Positions 62,162 through 64,000 of a stretch of 64,000 nucleotides of DNA are shown piece after piece. Made by a program: the position numbers and the translations under genes. Each line of letters opens with the position of its first letter. The stretch's first letter is position 1. Below the pieces are notes generated by a model. That model was not told where the DNA came from. It saw only the letters and a program-made list of their open reading frames with translations, and did not search any database. The stretch comes from Proteobacteria bacterium 005FR1 (GTDB lineage: Bacteria > Pseudomonadota > Gammaproteobacteria > Pseudomonadales > Cellvibrionaceae), in contig WACF01000001.1 in the NCBI GenBank assembly GCA_026192395.1, positions 490,977 through 554,976 of the forward strand. The letters run 5' to 3'.

Positions 62162-62710
62162 ATGTTCAAGGATCAGCAAGCCGAAGCCAAACGCCATCTG
62201 GTCATCAGAGAACCTCAACCAAGAGATGCGATGCGCCTCAACAGGCTCATTCTTCAGCTGTCTCCCCTGGCCAGCAACTCAGTCTATTGCAACCTGTTGC
62301 AGTCCAGTCATTTTGCGGACACATCAGCGCTAGCTGAGCAAGGCGGCAAGTTGGTCGGCTTTGTGACCGCCTATCTGCATCCGCAGAAGCCCGATACTTT
62401 GTTCGTCTGGCAAGTGGGCGTTAGCGAGATTTGCCGGGGGCAGGGGCTGCCGCGGACGATGATTCAGCACATCCTTGCACGACCGCGGTGCCGCGGTGTT
62501 CGTACTCTTGAGGCTACGGTCAGCTCCGGCAACTCAGCTTCGAAGAAAATGTTCGAATCACTTGCCCGGGCGGAAGGCGCGGAATATGTGATCGAAGAGG
62601 AATTCTATCCAGCCGACATTTTCGGCGAAAGCGAAACCTTTGCCGAAGACTTGGTTCGAATCGAGCCCCTCAGTACGCCGAAACGTGCACTCAGGCGGGA
62701 CGATCAGTGA
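62162..62710 (+). CDS. EctA-like diamine acetyltransferase (orphan)
   Basis: 182-residue GNAT protein matching L-2,4-diaminobutyrate acetyltransferase: REPQPRDAMRLNRLI, NSVYCNLLQSSHFADT, LVGFVTAYLHPQKPDTLFVWQVGV, RTLEATVSSGNSASKKMFESL. In typical EctA a conserved Asp precedes the NSxY motif (LDxNSxY); here the codon is GCC, giving LASNSVY. No ectB or ectC lies in the window. ATG 62162 has GGAGGTGTTC upstream. The neighbour is a flavin amine oxidase, so its real substrate may be another diamine or amino acid. Its stop lies 20 bp inside the convergent amidase gene. Confidence 0.88.
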   Translation: MFKDQQAEAKRHLVIREPQPRDAMRLNRLILQLSPLASNSVYCNLLQSSHFADTSALAEQGGKLVGFVTAYLHPQKPDTLFVWQVGVSEICRGQGLPRTMIQHILARPRCRGVRTLEATVSSGNSASKKMFESLARAEGAEYVIEEEFYPADIFGESETFAEDLVRIEPLSTPKRALRRDDQ

Positions 62711-64000
62711 CTATGGGCGGCAACCTGTCCGTCAACGGCAGTACCTGCTGAAACATGTGTGCGGCGCGCAATACCAGATGATCCGAGTGACGGGCACCGA
62801 TGAATTGCGCTCCTATCGGCAGGCCTTTGCGTGTAAAACCACAGGGCACACTGATCGCCGGTTGCCCCGTGAGATTCCAGGGCCAGGTAAAGCAGGCCCA
62901 GCTGGTCCAGCGTGGGTGCGGCCAGCCCTCGGGCACCTCGCGTCCGGCCTCAAAAGGCGCTACCGAGACGGTGGGGCAGAGGATCAAATCAAAGTCCCGA
63001 TGGAAGAGGCTGGTCCGATGCATAAGCCGGACGCGTTCATCGTCGGCCAGCAGATAATCGGTTGCGAGATTTCGTTCATGTCGCTCCGCAACCTCTCTGT
63101 GCTGCGGGTCCATCTGCGCCCGTTGTTCTTCGCTCCAGTCGCGGATCATCAGTGCCGATGTGGTAAAAAACAAGGTCTCGTAGTGCTTGCGAAGGTCTCC
63201 TATGTCGGGATCGCTGCGAACGACGCGCGCGCCCAGCTCCGCAAATTTGTCGGCGACATGTTCAACCGCCGCGGCCACTTCCGGATCCACATCGACGTCC
63301 ATGCCCAGGGTGGGACTATAGGCGATGCGCATGTTGATCAGGCCGTCGTTCAAATTGTCGCGATGCCGCCACTGCCTTTTCTCCAGGCGCGGATCGGTGG
63401 GGTCGGACTCGGTCATCACATCGAGCAATAACGCTACGTCGCGTACCGTTCGGGCGATGGGTCCTGGCTGCGAAAGCTTGCCGTAATGACTCCCGGGGTG
63501 CATGGGGGCCCGGCCGTGGGTGGGCTTGAATCCCACCACGCCGCAGAAACTGGCGGGAATGCGGGTAGACCCTCCGGAATCGGCCGCAAGCGCCACCGGC
63601 ACGATCCCCGCCGCTACCGCAGCGGCGCTGCCGCCGCTGGACCCGCCCGGTGTCTTGTCCAGATCCCAGGGATTGCGGGTGATCCCGCTCAGCGGTGAAT
63701 CGGTGACCGCTTTCCAGCCGAATTCAGGCATATTGGTTTTTCCGACCGGCACGAAGCCATTGCGCCGGCAGGCGGCGACAGTCGGGGCGTCCAGATCATC
63801 CGGCTGATCTGAGGTAAGCTTTGAACCATTGCGGGTGGTCCAGGAAATCTGATCGAAGGCGTCCTTCACCGCGACGGGCACGCCATCAAGCAGTCCCATC
63901 TTCTGCTTGGTGCGATAGCGTTCATCGGCAGCGTGCGCCATTTCAAGGGTTTTGTCGCGGTCGACTTCACGAAAGGCGTTGATTTTGCAGTCCAGCTGCT
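62691..64000 (-). CDS. Amidase, amidase-signature family (5' end outside window)
   Basis: At least 436 residues of an amidase-signature hydrolase, running off the right edge. The catalytic triad is present: Lys in [10 protein letters not shown], cis-Ser in [16 protein letters not shown] and nucleophile Ser in [15 protein letters not shown]. The visible N-terminal part already shows the usual [10 protein letters not shown]...[11 protein letters not shown] order, so only a few dozen residues are missing. Substrate unknown; it acts on carbon-nitrogen amide bonds. It overlaps the EctA-like gene tail-to-tail by 20 bp. Confidence 0.92.
   Translation of the reverse strand, partial: QLDCKINAFREVDRDKTLEMAHAADERYRTKQKMGLLDGVPVAVKDAFDQISWTTRNGSKLTSDQPDDLDAPTVAACRRNGFVPVGKTNMPEFGWKAVTDSPLSGITRNPWDLDKTPGGSSGGSAAAVAAGIVPVALAADSGGSTRIPASFCGVVGFKPTHGRAPMHPGSHYGKLSQPGPIARTVRDVALLLDVMTESDPTDPRLEKRQWRHRDNLNDGLINMRIAYSPTLGMDVDVDPEVAAAVEHVADKFAELGARVVRSDPDIGDLRKHYETLFFTTSALMIRDWSEEQRAQMDPQHREVAERHERNLATDYLLADDERVRLMHRTSLFHRDFDLILCPTVSVAPFEAGREVPEGWPHPRWTSWACFTWPWNLTGQPAISVPCGFTRKGLPIGAQFIGARHSDHLVLRAAHMFQQVLPLTDRLPPIVTDRPA

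Noticed and set aside
62162-62710. Start of an ectoine biosynthesis operon
   Set aside because: Only an EctA-like gene is present. The next gene is a convergent amidase and there is no ectB or ectC in the window.

Overview
The window looks like chromosomal DNA of a free-living, probably marine gammaproteobacterium of the Pseudomonadales sensu lato (Cellvibrionales/Halieaceae/Marinobacter-like). The basis is a Pseudomonas-type CysI followed by a DUF934 gene, a Pseudomonas-type RraA, ETF genes divergent from ETF-QO, DUF2970 and DUF1853 genes, a CYP153-type P450 and a TonB-dependent receptor. G+C is high by eye (upper 50s percent) and there is one tRNA. I see no insertion sequence, integrase, CRISPR array or rRNA. 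The window is cut inside a NUDIX gene on the left and inside an amidase gene on the right.

Layout. 1-6.6 kb: NUDIX hydrolase, cysI plus DUF934, a 39-residue membrane protein, a MarR regulator, a DUF2970 protein and an M13 peptidase lipoprotein. 6.7-10.8 kb: ETF-QO and, divergently, etfB-etfA. 10.8-14.3 kb: RraA, a Cache/HAMP/GGDEF/EAL phosphodiesterase and a small acidic protein. 14.4-19.1 kb: a Glu-rich lipoprotein, a DUF3106-like remnant, YceI, exonuclease III and the tail-specific protease. 19.4-19.75 kb: tRNA-Arg(TCG) with a long hairpin-rich leader. 20-26 kb: a secreted protein, a phosphoribosyltransferase and an amino-acid catabolic block (Lrp/AsnC, indolepyruvate ferredoxin oxidoreductase, leucine dehydrogenase). 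26-31 kb: DUF748, MscS channel, a broken two-component system (kinase N-terminus joined to a response-regulator C-terminus) and DUF599. 31-36 kb: MaoC hydratase plus SDR, an exported 344-residue protein, DUF1853, GNAT and a DksA-like zinc protein. 36-38 kb: ferredoxin plus CYP153 P450.

Two accessory regions stand out. First, 41.9-51.4 kb is one minus-strand operon. It encodes a coiled-coil exported protein, three TPR proteins (two of them lipoproteins), a small exported protein, a MotA/TolQ/ExbB protein, two ExbD/TolR proteins and a TonB-like AgmX/PglI-type protein. It is flanked by a VWA/PKD lipoprotein (38.2-41.7 kb) and three outer-membrane beta-barrel genes (51.8-53.9 kb). The parts list resembles the Agl-Glt/Nfs envelope-spanning machines of myxobacteria and is the best candidate here for an uncharacterised system.

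Second, 54-62.7 kb holds a TonB-dependent receptor, a di-haem cytochrome c and a signal-peptide-bearing RidA in one operon. Beside it are a CadC-like TPR regulator, a twin-arginine flavin amine oxidase and an orphan EctA-like acetyltransferase in which a conserved substrate-binding Asp is Ala. I infer an envelope-located amine or amino-acid oxidation pathway with imine clean-up and electron transfer to cytochrome c.
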